This document shows, piece after piece, positions 53,538 to 62,311 of a stretch of DNA of 64,000 nt. The stretch's first letter is position 1. Every line of letters starts with the position of its first letter. The stretch is from Chthonomonadales bacterium (lineage in GTDB: Bacteria > Armatimonadota > Chthonomonadetes > Chthonomonadales > CAJBBX01). Location of the stretch: assembly GCA_027459625.1 (NCBI GenBank), contig DAIDHP010000002.1, forward strand, positions 1 through 64,000, given 5' to 3'. The translations under genes were made by a program, and so were the position numbers. Under the pieces are notes generated by a model, which was not told the DNA's origin, did no database searches, and saw only the letters and a list, made by a program, of their open reading frames with translations.

Positions 53538-53930
53538 TTACGCTATCACCGCGCTGTCTATGTTGGTAAAAACGTTTTGCTTCAAGTTATCCTTGTCCAC
53601 CACCGTGATGACCGTGCGATTTGGAACGCTCACCACGAACGCCGTGTCATCCATCAACACGAGCGATTCTCTCCCTCCCTTGTCCGCCACTTTTTGGACT
53701 GCCCCTTCAATCCGTTGGATATCCGTGGCTCCCAAATCTATCTGTCTCGATTGAATCCTCATCTGAGCATGCGCGGAGAATTTCAGCGTTCCCATCATGC
53801 CCTGCGCCTGCTTGAGGGAATCGGCGAAGCTTATTCCGCTTTCCCGCTCCTGAGGCTGACGAAGAGAAGGGGTTGTTACGGGCTGCTGAGGTCCGATAAG
53901 TATTTCATTAAGATTGATCGGTTCCGCCAT
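53538..53930 (-). CDS. Flagellar operon protein, TIGR02530-like
   Basis: The 130-residue protein lies between flgD and flgE, the usual place for the conserved family TIGR02530. The core reads FSAHAQMRIQSRQIDLGATDIQRIEGAVQKVADKGGRESLVLMDDTAFVVSVPNRTVITVVD. Its function is not firmly known; the position suggests a hook-assembly role. Confidence 0.85.
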   Translation of the reverse strand: MAEPINLNEILIGPQQPVTTPSLRQPQERESGISFADSLKQAQGMMGTLKFSAHAQMRIQSRQIDLGATDIQRIEGAVQKVADKGGRESLVLMDDTAFVVSVPNRTVITVVDKDNLKQNVFTNIDSAVIA

Positions 53931-53951
53931 GACACCATTCCCGCCTAATAT

Positions 53952-54344
53952 TTATTGCACGCTTTGAACATCGGATAACGGTATGTCCTGATTATTCACT
54001 GTAATATTCACACCGCTGCTGGTATAGGATACCGCCTGCACCACTCCGTTCACGGGCGTATTGACACCGTTCACCATATTCATCGCCGTAACCGTTTTTC
54101 CCAACAGCGAAGTAGCCTGAATCTGCCCCATATCCTGGGTGATTGTATTCACTCCGTTTACCGTCGAGAATTGAGCCAATTCCGCAAGGAACTGAGTGTC
54201 ATCCTGCGGCGACATCGGATCCTGATTTGTCATTTCCGCCATCATGATATTCAGGAAATCCTGTTGTCCCAATGTCTGATTATTGGTTACGGATGGGGTT
54301 GCGCTTGTGGACCCTGTGGAGGATCCGATACTGCTAATGCTCAT
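53952..54344 (-). CDS. flgD: Flagellar hook capping protein FlgD
   Basis: 130 residues with the FlgD N-terminal core LGQQDFLNIMMAEMTNQDPMSPQDDTQFLAELAQFS and LGKTVTAMN. It caps the growing hook. The protein is short because the FlgD tudor and Ig-like domains found in longer FlgD proteins are nearly absent. The ATG at 54344 has GGAGG seven bases upstream and is chosen over an in-frame codon at 54389. Confidence 0.92.
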   Translation of the reverse strand: MSISSIGSSTGSTSATPSVTNNQTLGQQDFLNIMMAEMTNQDPMSPQDDTQFLAELAQFSTVNGVNTITQDMGQIQATSLLGKTVTAMNMVNGVNTPVNGVVQAVSYTSSGVNITVNNQDIPLSDVQSVQ

Positions 54345-54408
54345 TATACACCTCCATAATCCCATGATACTGATGGGGTTCCCCGCCACACCCGCTTGTT
54401 ATCCGCTG

Positions 54409-56307
54409 TCATGCCGAATAGTCCAAATATTCCCTTGATAGAGTCATATTGGGTTGATAAACGGAGTTCGTGGCATTGGAGCCTTCACCATTTGAATGGA
54501 TGATCGAGTTCATCTGTCCCGAGTTTAACGGTTGGTTCATCGATCCGAAATTTCTTTGTTGTGAAAAGTTCTGCATGGAAACATCCAGGCCTTGCAGAGT
54601 GTACCCCCTGTTTTCAAGAAGAGCGCCGAGTTGATCACGTTTATCATTTAGCGCGTCAAAAGCGTGTTGCGTAGTGGTAACGATCTGAGCGTCCAGTTGA
54701 TGATGATCCGACACTATGGTCACTTGTACGTCACCTAAATGATCCGGTTTTAAATGAAGAGTTATTTCCTGACGTCCTTGCGTGATCTGCATGGTCTCAA
54801 GACGCCGCATTGTCTGATCAACCACCTGTATCCTATCCTGTAGGGATATCGAAGATGGAGAAGACAATCCCGTTGTTGATTGGTCGGATTTTATCATATT
54901 TGTAGCCATCCCCGTACCGGATAGCGAATTGTTCGTGTTATGCTGCTCTCCATGATTGCCTTCGTTTCCGGATCCGTTCTGGTTCATATCCGTTTTGGAT
55001 CCGGACGACGTAGGGGCTGGGGCGGCGTTTGCGGCTGAACCGTCCGATGACGCGCCGCTTACGTTTCCCGAGTTGTCTTCGTGAGGTGCGGAGAGATTTT
55101 TCAGCGGAGTTTGCGCAATCGCCATCGGCTCACTCATCCCTTGCCCTGCCTTGGATGACATGTCGCCGATGACAGGAGATAAAGCCCCCCCTTGTTTGTC
55201 TTGGCCTGACCCCGATATCCGATCGGAAGGCGAAGTGGAGACTTGCGCATCGTTTATAAGTATCAGATGGGACGCGTCTGGATGATGGTTGGAATTTTCC
55301 ATCAATACCAATGGCGTCCCGGATGACAGATTGCCTGACACCCGTATCTGCAGGATAGGGTCCTTCGACCCGCCTCCGTCGCCTTTTGCGGGATTAACCG
55401 TATCCTGCATTAGGCGGGTGTCATTGTTTGGCGTCTGCGTTTGCATTTCGGCATTTGCAGTGAGGTGTGTTTTCAGTTCACCGACCGCCGTTGGTGCGGT
55501 GTCCACTGGTGACACGATATCGTGGAATGGCAGGGTCGTTTGAGGAACATCCGCCGTCCCTATGGGCATTTGGGTTGTGGTGGATGCGGCGCTCTCTCCG
55601 GATATGTTCGCTGATTTTCCTGAGGTTGATTGCGCGATCAACACGTGAGGAGGCGTCAGCAAGTCATTTACGGGGAGGGTTTTTGTCGAGATAACCGCCA
55701 TCGCCGACGATTGGGCACGATTCGTTTCGGGGGTGACGGTGGATAATGCGACCTCGCGAGTGAGAGTGGACGCAAGGGGCATTGGGATGGATAGCGTGTT
55801 TTGAACGGGCAAGACGGGCAAAGATGATGCATCCCCTGATATAGTTGAGTGGGTTTTGTCTATTCCCGTTTTGTCGGACTTGGGCGGGGCGACAGCGTCG
55901 GCGACCCCTCCGGTTGGATTGTTCATTGAATTATCAGTGTTGATAGTATTTGAGTTATCGGGTGTGGGATTGACGTCCGGAGCGATGATTTTATCGCTTG
56001 AACTGTTTTTTATATTTTGCGCGGCATTTCCAGTCAAAGCTGCTGGGATGCTCGATTCGGACGAAGATTTCATCTGAACGGCGTCGTTATGAGACGAAGC
56101 GGCGTCCTTGCCCCCGTCATTGCTGGATGGCGACGGATTGGATTGATCCGTTTTCTGAGACGCCATCGCCAATGCTTGCTGAAAGGGATTAGACACATCC
56201 GAGGAACGATCCCCGGTGGTTTTACCGATCGATGTGTTCGACGTGTCTTTTTGCGTAACGATGTCGCCCAGAGATTTGAGATTCAATTCAGATTGCTCCG
56301 AAAACAT
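54409..56307 (-). CDS. fliK: Flagellar hook-length control protein FliK
   Basis: 632 residues: a long low-complexity Ser/Thr/Asn/Asp/Gln-rich secretion and ruler part (about 1-490) and a compact C-terminal FliK domain (about 510-600) with ITLHLKPDHLGDVQVTIV and LRNDKRDQLGALLENRGYTLQGLDV-like sequence. FliK measures the hook and switches export specificity in FlhB. It is the first gene of the flagellar operon, behind a sigma-28-like promoter; the ribosome site is weak (AAGAA). Confidence 0.9.
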   Translation of the reverse strand: MFSEQSELNLKSLGDIVTQKDTSNTSIGKTTGDRSSDVSNPFQQALAMASQKTDQSNPSPSSNDGGKDAASSHNDAVQMKSSSESSIPAALTGNAAQNIKNSSSDKIIAPDVNPTPDNSNTINTDNSMNNPTGGVADAVAPPKSDKTGIDKTHSTISGDASSLPVLPVQNTLSIPMPLASTLTREVALSTVTPETNRAQSSAMAVISTKTLPVNDLLTPPHVLIAQSTSGKSANISGESAASTTTQMPIGTADVPQTTLPFHDIVSPVDTAPTAVGELKTHLTANAEMQTQTPNNDTRLMQDTVNPAKGDGGGSKDPILQIRVSGNLSSGTPLVLMENSNHHPDASHLILINDAQVSTSPSDRISGSGQDKQGGALSPVIGDMSSKAGQGMSEPMAIAQTPLKNLSAPHEDNSGNVSGASSDGSAANAAPAPTSSGSKTDMNQNGSGNEGNHGEQHNTNNSLSGTGMATNMIKSDQSTTGLSSPSSISLQDRIQVVDQTMRRLETMQITQGRQEITLHLKPDHLGDVQVTIVSDHHQLDAQIVTTTQHAFDALNDKRDQLGALLENRGYTLQGLDVSMQNFSQQRNFGSMNQPLNSGQMNSIIHSNGEGSNATNSVYQPNMTLSREYLDYSA

Positions 56308-56328
56308 AATTTCTTAATCACGGCGATA

Positions 56329-56356
56329 TTATCGGAAATTTTATTGTGTGACTTTA
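56329..56356 (-). promoter_or_regulatory. Sigma-28 (FliA/SigD)-like promoter for the flagellar operon
   Basis: On the minus strand TAAAGTCA begins at 56356 and TCCGATAA ends at 56329; TAAA and the -10 octamer are separated by 16 bases. The known consensus is TAAA-N14-16-GCCGATAA/T. It lies just upstream of fliK, downstream of the thrS terminator. The short leader of about 15 bases and weak ribosome site are oddities. Confidence 0.6.
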
Positions 56357-56370
56357 GGGGAAATGTGGAA

Positions 56371-56400
56371 AAATAAGGGTCCGCTTTTTTGAGCGAACCC
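56371..56400 (-). terminator. Rho-independent terminator of thrS
   Basis: On the minus strand GGGTTCGCT pairs with AGCGGACCC (one wobble) around a short A-rich loop, followed by TTATTTTT. It separates the thrS transcript from the flagellar operon. Confidence 0.75.
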
Positions 56401-56433
56401 TTTCATTGGAAAAACAGGGTAATCACGTCATGC

Positions 56434-58185
56434 TCAGTCTTTTATCTCATTGAGAAGATTCTCTATGAGCGTCTCAAGTTTTAACGCTCCTAAATCTCCC
56501 GTCCCTCTCTTGCGAACGGATACCACATCCGCCTCCACGTCGCGCTTCCCCATCACCAGCATGTAAGGGATTTTCTGCGTTTCCGCCTCGGCGATCTTTT
56601 TCCCAACTCTCTCCGATCTTCCATCTATATGAACCCGTAATCCATGGCTTTGCATGATGTCCGCTATCTTTCGCGCGTATTCCAATTGGGCGTCTGCGAT
56701 GGGTAGCAGAATCGCCTGGATAGGAGAGAGCCAGAGCGGGAATGCGCCAGCATATTGTTCGATGAGCAATCCCATAAAACGCTCGGTTGATCCAGTGACT
56801 GCGCGGTGGATCACCACCGGAGTTCGTTCGGTTCCATCCTCGGCGATATAGGTGCATCCTAAACGCGCAGGTTGAATGAAGTCCACCTGAATGGTGGAGG
56901 CGGTCCACTCCCTGCCAATAACATCCTTCGTTTGGAAATCCGCCTTCGGACCGTAGAAAGCAGCCTCGCCCGGGGCTTCGTAATATTCCACCCCGTTAGC
57001 CTCCAAGGAACGTCGCAGCGCCGCCGTGGCTCGGTTCCATTTATCATCATCCGCCACGTATTTGCCGCCTGGCTCTTCGCCCCGTAATGAGAGGCGAACG
57101 CGGTAATCCTTGAAGCCATACCGATTCAGCACTTCGTGGATTAGCGCCAATGCCAATCCAAACTCGCTTTCCACCTGATCCTCGGTGCAGAAGATGTGGC
57201 AATCGTCCTGAGTGAGCGATCTCACTCGGGTTAATCCGGTCAATTCGCCGCTTTTTTCGTAACGATACAGAGTGGCGAATTCAGCGAAACGAAGCGGGAG
57301 GTCTCGGTAGGATTTCAAACCGCTTAAATTGTAAAGGGTCATGTGCGATGGACAGTTCATCGGTTTTAGACGGAATTTCACTCCATCCTCCTCATCCACC
57401 ATGGGAGGGAACATCACATCCGCATAGTTATCGTAATGACCGGATTTCTTATAAAGGTCCTCCCTTACGATGTGCCCCGTCCAGACATGCTGATACCCAT
57501 ACCGGGTTTGCACCTCGCGGACGTAATTCTCCATTGTATTGCGTAGGATCTCCCCTTTGGGAAGAAAGAGCGGGATTCCCTGTCCCACATCCTCCGGGGC
57601 GAAAAGGAATAGTCCAAGTTCCTTGCCGATTTTACGGTGGTCGCGTTTCTTTGCCTCCTCAAGGCGAGAGAGATATGCGTCCAACTCCTCCTGGGTTTCC
57701 CACACAGTACCGTATATTCGGGTCAGCATCTTGTTCTTTTCACTACCTCGCCAGTACGCTCCGGCGATGGAGAGCAACTTGAAATGGCGAATGGCGCCTG
57801 TATCGGAGATATGCGGACCTCTGCAGAGGTCTCCCCAATCGCCCTGATCGTAAAAGGAGATCACTTCATCCTTAGGAAGATCGTTTATCAACTGTATCTT
57901 GTAGGATTGATTCTTCGCCGTACAAAGAGCCAATGCAGCTACCCTGTCTAATTCCTTTCGAACGATAGGTAGTTTTCTCCCTGCGATCTCCCTCATTTTC
58001 TCCTCAATTCTCGGGAGATCCTCCTCATGAATCGGAATGGGGAAATCGAAATCGTAGTAGAAGCCATCCTCAATGGGTGGACCAATGGCGTATTGAACTC
58101 CTGGATATAATTCGCCAACAGCTTGCGCCATGAGATGCGCGGCGGAATGACGCAGGGCATAGTAACGATCATGGGAATTTTCCAT
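56434..58185 (-). CDS. thrS: Threonyl-tRNA synthetase without TGS domain
   Basis: The 583-residue class II synthetase charges tRNA-Thr. The editing domain (about 10-175) shows HSAAH near its start and LCRGPH (HxxxH...CxxxH zinc-like set), and the catalytic core has the zinc Cys of MNCPSH (about 280), motif 2 RYEKSGELTGLTRVRSL, DDCHIF, and motif 3 near VIHRAVTGSTERF. The anticodon-binding domain closes the protein (about 475-580). The N-terminal TGS domain of about 60 residues found in many ThrRS is missing; the ATG at 58185 has GGAGGT upstream, so the gene is not truncated by mis-start. The leader carries an attenuator-like structure. Confidence 0.95.
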   Translation of the reverse strand: MENSHDRYYALRHSAAHLMAQAVGELYPGVQYAIGPPIEDGFYYDFDFPIPIHEEDLPRIEEKMREIAGRKLPIVRKELDRVAALALCTAKNQSYKIQLINDLPKDEVISFYDQGDWGDLCRGPHISDTGAIRHFKLLSIAGAYWRGSEKNKMLTRIYGTVWETQEELDAYLSRLEEAKKRDHRKIGKELGLFLFAPEDVGQGIPLFLPKGEILRNTMENYVREVQTRYGYQHVWTGHIVREDLYKKSGHYDNYADVMFPPMVDEEDGVKFRLKPMNCPSHMTLYNLSGLKSYRDLPLRFAEFATLYRYEKSGELTGLTRVRSLTQDDCHIFCTEDQVESEFGLALALIHEVLNRYGFKDYRVRLSLRGEEPGGKYVADDDKWNRATAALRRSLEANGVEYYEAPGEAAFYGPKADFQTKDVIGREWTASTIQVDFIQPARLGCTYIAEDGTERTPVVIHRAVTGSTERFMGLLIEQYAGAFPLWLSPIQAILLPIADAQLEYARKIADIMQSHGLRVHIDGRSERVGKKIAEAETQKIPYMLVMGKRDVEADVVSVRKRGTGDLGALKLETLIENLLNEIKD

Positions 58186-58230
58186 GCAAAACCTCCGAAT
58201 GTATCAGTGTTAGTTATCGATGTAATAAAA

Positions 58231-58308
58231 AACGCCACCGTTTCCGGTGGCGTTCCGCTTGTGGCAATGTGACGTCGCAAACTATCGTCGACGGCGCAAC
58301 GGAACGCC
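58231..58308 (-). promoter_or_regulatory. Candidate transcription attenuator in the thrS leader
   Basis: Terminator: AACGCCACCG (58254-58245, minus strand) pairs perfectly with CGGTGGCGTT (58240-58231) around a GAAA loop, then TTTTATT follows. Competing antiterminator: GGCGTTCCG (58308-58300) is exactly complementary to CGGAACGCC (58257-58249), which contains the left arm of the terminator. A small CGTCG/CGACG stem lies between them. The two folds exclude each other. No T-box consensus (GGTGGNACCGCG) is present, so this is not a standard T-box; the sensed signal is unknown. Confidence 0.6.
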
Positions 58309-58386
58309 ATCCAATTTAGTTTGAACCAAACCGAGCGAAGCCTCTATTTCGTTTTGATATGCCAAGCGTTCCATTGCAAGCCTCAT
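58282..58386 (-). CDS. Possible leader peptide upstream of thrS
   Basis: A 34-codon ORF (MRLAMERLAYQNEIEASLGL..., one Thr codon at position 23, ending in four Arg codons CGC CGT CGA CGA) begins 11-12 bases after the predicted transcription start. Its 3' half overlaps the antiterminator arm, so its translation could control the choice between folds. The ribosome site (AAAGG) is weak. Similar length to attenuation leader peptides, but not Thr-rich. It could equally be non-functional. Confidence 0.4.
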   Translation of the reverse strand: MRLAMERLAYQNEIEASLGLVQTKLDGVPLRRRR

Positions 58387-58403
58387 GTTACCTTTGTTAA
58401 TCA

Positions 58404-58412
58404 ATTATACCA
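58404..58412 (-). promoter_or_regulatory. Extended -10 promoter of thrS leader
   Basis: The minus strand reads TGGTATAAT, a perfect TATAAT with the extended TG. The -35 match is poor. Expected start of transcription is near 58397. The remaining thrS-to-transposase gap (58413-58542) contains a GGCCG/CGGCC hairpin near 58470 but no other feature that I recognise. Confidence 0.6.
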
Positions 58413-58542
58413 TGTTTTTACGGCGCAAGAATACGGAGGATGTCCCAGAGATAATGGAAGGTTAAGGAGGCCGGTGGCTCGGCCCCGCCTGATTCCGGTA
58501 GAATCGTGCAAAAGTAAAATATTCCAAAGAGAGGAGCAAACC

Positions 58543-59822
58543 ATGGTGAAATCAGGATGCCGCATTCCCACAACGGAGGATTCTCGCCAATTGGCGAAAC
58601 GCTTCGCACGGAAGGGAGAATTCCTGGAACCCATGGTCGAACTGATCGAAAATTCAAGAATTGCCGTCGAGGAGTTGCTTGATTGCCTTGGATGCGTGAC
58701 ATTGGAAACGGTTCCTTTAATCTCCGCTACGAACGTTGCGGGACTGCCCCGTCAGGGCGGGAAGGCGTCATCGTCCGCCATGGGAGCCAGGCGGGTGTGT
58801 CGAGCCTTGGCGACAGGAAGGTTAGAGTTCAAAAGCCGCGTTTGCGCGAGCGCGGGGAGGATGGCGGACATGAGGTCGAAATTCCGGCTTGCGAGGCGAT
58901 GAGGCGCGACGCAAGTTTGGGCGCTCATATACTAAAAGCAATGTTAAAAGGGGTTTCAACCAGGAACTACGAAGAGATGCTTCCCGTGGCATGCGAGCGC
59001 ATGGGAGTTTCGAAGTCAAGCGTTTCAAGGGAGTTCTCGGAGATTAGCGATGCGGAGTGCAAATGGCTGTTGGAGCGTCGCTTCGATGACCTGGAAATTC
59101 TTGTGACATATATCGACGGCATGGTGTTCGGGGATCGCAATGTTGTCGGCGCGGTTGGGGTGGGTCGCTCTGGCGTCAAGCATGCCCGGGTGTAGCGTAA
59201 TGGAGGGTTCAACCGAAAACGCAGTGGTTGTGAAGGCGTTGCAGGAAAGCCTTGCGGAGCGCGGAATATCCCCCGGAGCAAGGCGATTGTTCGTTATTGA
59301 CGGATCGAAGGCTCTTCGCGCCGGGATTGACGCGGTTTACGGCGATGGGAACCCGGTCCAACGATGCGGAATTCACAAGGCGAGGAACGCGGCGGGTTAT
59401 CCTCCGACGGAGATGGGGAAATAAGTGACGACATATTAAGGCAACGTTCAAACTTGACGCATTTTTTTCAGGAGCGAAAAAGAAGCGAGATTTGGCTGAA
59501 ACCCTTTCAAGGCAATATCCGGACGCGGCATCCAGTCTGCTTGAGGGGCTTGAGGAGATGTTCGCAATAAACAACCCGGGCTTTCGCTTAAGCTTCAGAG
59601 CAGCCTTGGCACCACAAATATCATGGAGAGCGCCATTGGGTGCGTGAAACGCCGAACCGTCCGAGTGAGAAGATGCGTGACGGCTCAATGGTGAAACGCC
59701 GGGTCGCAAGTTCGCTGCTTGACGCGGAGAAAGGGTTTCGTCGCATCTTTGGCTGCGAGGATATTTGGATGCTTGAAGCGGTGTTGAAAAACGATATTGA
59801 CATACAGGAAAAAAGGGCGTAA
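58543..59822 (+). pseudogene. Decayed IS256 (mutator-type) transposase
   Basis: Pieces of an IS256-family transposase lie in at least four frames. 58543 onward: MVKSGCRIPTTEDS with GAGGAG upstream. About 58880-59150: GVSTRNYEEMLPVACERMGVSKSSVSREF...LERRFDDLEILVTYIDG, including the first catalytic Asp. About 59160-59420: ENAVVVKALQESLAERG...LFVIDGSKALRAGIDAVYGDG, with the second Asp, and VQRCGIHKARN. About 59445-59640: KKKRDLAETLSRQYPDAASSLLEGLEEMF, then SSLGTTNIMESAIG in another frame, the conserved ST-N-x-IES region. 59640-59822: the C-terminal LLDAEKGFRRIFGCED. No intact protein can be made. Terminal inverted repeats could not be fixed. A dead relic of an insertion. Confidence 0.88.
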
Positions 59823-59823
59823 A

Positions 59824-60375
59824 ATGAAAATGGTCGCCACTAGTAACTTTCAACTATCGTTGGGACATGCTCGAAATCCTCATCTTGATTTCAAGCAAAC
59901 ACCGGTTAAGAGTCGCGAGGAGGAAGATCGACAGTTACTCTCAGAGGTTAAAAAATACGCTTCTCGCTTGATAGATACCCGTGATGCCTTGGCATATATA
60001 TTTCCTTCCATTACAAAACAGCGTAAATATCAGTATGTTATAAATAGTGCCATATTATTTGGCGCGAATTTGAGAGGTGCGAATTTGAATAACGCGGATT
60101 TGAGTGGCGCGAATTTGACTGGCGCAAATTTGACTGGCGCGAATTTGAATAACGCGAATTTGAGTGGCGCGAAGTTGTATAGTACAGATTTGCCTAATGA
60201 TAGAAAATCTTATGCAAACTTCAAAGTTACTCGATGGTGGAAGGCGGATTTTATATTCCCTGATACCCTCAAAAGGGATCAAAAGAATTGGGATTGGCTC
60301 CTTGAGCATTACCCCAACTCTGATCTCCATGGGTCTCCAGCGAATCCAAAACCGAATAAAGTGGAAACCAATTAA
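59824..60375 (+). CDS. Pentapeptide-repeat protein, 5' end probably altered by the IS
   Basis: A 183-codon reading frame with a central right-handed quadrilateral helix region of A-(N/D)-L-x-x repeats (about ten, [16 protein letters not shown]..., residues about 75-125). The preceding segment [29 protein letters not shown] looks genuine. The first 20 codons overlap sequence that reads [13 protein letters not shown] in another frame, in the style of an IS256 C-terminal end, so the original start was probably lost to the insertion. Ribosome site weak. No function is inferred. Confidence 0.55.
   Translation: MKMVATSNFQLSLGHARNPHLDFKQTPVKSREEEDRQLLSEVKKYASRLIDTRDALAYIFPSITKQRKYQYVINSAILFGANLRGANLNNADLSGANLTGANLTGANLNNANLSGAKLYSTDLPNDRKSYANFKVTRWWKADFIFPDTLKRDQKNWDWLLEHYPNSDLHGSPANPKPNKVETN
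60061..60175 (+). repeat. 15-bp tandem repeat coding the pentapeptide solenoid
   Basis: GGCGCGAATTTGAGT-type 15-mers repeat about seven times with small variants (NAC, AGT, ACT codon swaps). This near identity suggests recent amplification within the gene. Confidence 0.7.
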
Positions 60376-60478
60376 ACATCTCCCGAGGAAGATATCTCAG
60401 CCTCAGGAGACAATCCCTAACCTGGCATAACCAGAACCAAAGAGGAAATTCGGCTCCGGTGTCGTAATTAGTTATATA

Positions 60479-60511
60479 ACACATTTGCCCAGTGGCATAT
60501 CTGAAATGTGT
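60479..60511. repeat. Inverted repeat in the AT-rich gap
   Basis: ACACATTT (60479-60486) is the reverse complement of AAATGTGT (60504-60511), with 17 bases between. It lies in the 227-bp gap 60376-60602, which otherwise holds only AT-rich sequence. A possible weak terminator or operator, uncertain. Confidence 0.35.
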
Positions 60512-60602
60512 GATATTTAAAATACGAATTAAAAGATTCATATAGTTTGGTATTTATTCGGAATGTTCACGTTGATGTAATACGATTAAAAAATAAACAA
60601 AG

Positions 60603-62268
60603 ATGCATAAAGTATATTCTAATATGGTTAATGCATTATCATATAATTATAGAAAGGCTATAAACGCAAGCGAACATAATATTGCATGTGTAATGATACT
60701 TATTATTTTTATTACCTTGTATAGTTTTATCTTCATAAAACAATCTTTTTTTCTTTATGATCATTTTTCTTTAACAGCGTTTGACTTAGGAATATATGAT
60801 CAAGCAACATGGCTAATAAGTCATGGTTACCCAGCTTTTGTTACTGTAAGAGGCCTTCATCTAATGGCCGATCATTTTACTCCCATTTTTTATATTATTG
60901 CCCCATTTTACATGATAAAGGATAGTCCAAAAACACTATTAGTAATTCAAACGATATCTATTTCTATTGGAGCGTTACCTCTTTATTTTCTTGCATATAA
61001 ACATATTAAAAATGATATAATTGCTGTGGTATTAGCTCTTATATCTTCTATATGCTCCGCTTCAATGGAGCAATACTTTCGATTTCCATCCTGAGGTTTT
61101 AGATACATCATTAATAATCTATGCTATGTACTTTTTTAGATACGAAAAAATACGTATGGTATTATATCTCTCTCTTTTTTGGTTTTCTTACGAAAGGAAC
61201 TTTCGGTATAATCTTATTTGCAATTGGGTTATATGAATTATCACACAATAAAAAGAATGGCGTAATCACCATATTGAGCTCAATATTATATTTATTAATT
61301 TCAATGACAACTTTAAGATATTTCGATCACGGAAAAGAATCCGCGTACTGGTCTTTATATTCGCAATACGGTTCAAAATCCTATATCAATTATGTCATAT
61401 ATACACCCATCCATTAGCGATATTACTTGATATTAATATCCCTCCTAATGTACAATATTTAAAAAGTATCTTAATGCCATTAATATTTATTCCTTTGCTT
61501 GCCCCCGAAGTGCTCTTTATTGCCATTCCTTCGCTATTATCAAATCTTTTAAGTAATCGTTTTGCGATGCACACCGTTTTTTACCAATATACAGCTACTA
61601 TAACCCCTATTCTTTTTATTTCCACCATTAGAAGCTTGAATAAAATAAGACAATTGTTTGGAATGATCATTACGATACTGCTAACGATCATCATTTTGGT
61701 ATTTTCAATTTACTCATCTTTTAAAGGTCCACTTTCTAAAAGACCATTTCCTATTGTACATGGATTTACAACAACTCAATCCAACGAGACCAAATTGGTT
61801 CTTAATATGATCCCATGTAATTCTTCCGTTTCCGCTCAGGCTTCAATCGTTCCTCATCTTACTCATCGGAAATACATATATACTTTTCCAAATCCGTTTT
61901 ATCAAGTTGCATGGGGTAATAGTCCTAAATCATTAATCGAAGAACAAGGTTATGGATACTCATTTCCTACACCAAAAGAATTGAATAAAGAAATAGGTAT
62001 GCATAATATAAAATATATAATTCTTTCCAGATCCGGAACCATATTTCCGTTATTCAAAAAAAATTATATTTTCATTGTCTCAAACATACTATTAAATAAA
62101 TTATATTCCATTAAATACGTAAATGATAATACAATTTTACTTCAACGAAACGGTGATTATAATCATGGTCTCAAAGTATTCTCTTTTTTCATGGGATATA
62201 AAGTAACTCATAATTATAAAAGTATAAAGAATGCTTTACAGTCATATTTTCACATGAGAAATAAATGA
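60603..62268 (+). pseudogene. DUF2079-family membrane protein with frameshifts
   Basis: Three consecutive frames cover one DUF2079 protein: YDHFSLTAFDLGIYDQATWLISHGYP...TVRGLHLMADHFTPIFYIIAPFY is the family's start. Near 61078-61080 one surplus T hides QYFDFHPEVLDTSLIIYAMYFF; at the run of six A (61144-61149) the frame moves to KYVWYYISLFFGFLTKG; near 61405 it moves again to HPLAILLDINIPPNVQYLKSI, and the rest runs open to 62268. About 10 membrane helices would be present in the intact protein (about 550 residues). The family is thought to be polyprenyl-linked glycosyltransferase-like. Single-base errors in the assembly could give the same picture. Confidence 0.8.
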
Positions 62269-62311
62269 TATCTTCAAATATTAAGCTAAATACTCAATCA
62301 GGAGGAATAAA

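Noticed and set aside
58200-58420. T-box riboswitch before thrS
   Set aside because: The conserved T-box sequence and specifier-loop layout are absent; only a terminator and a simple competing stem are visible.
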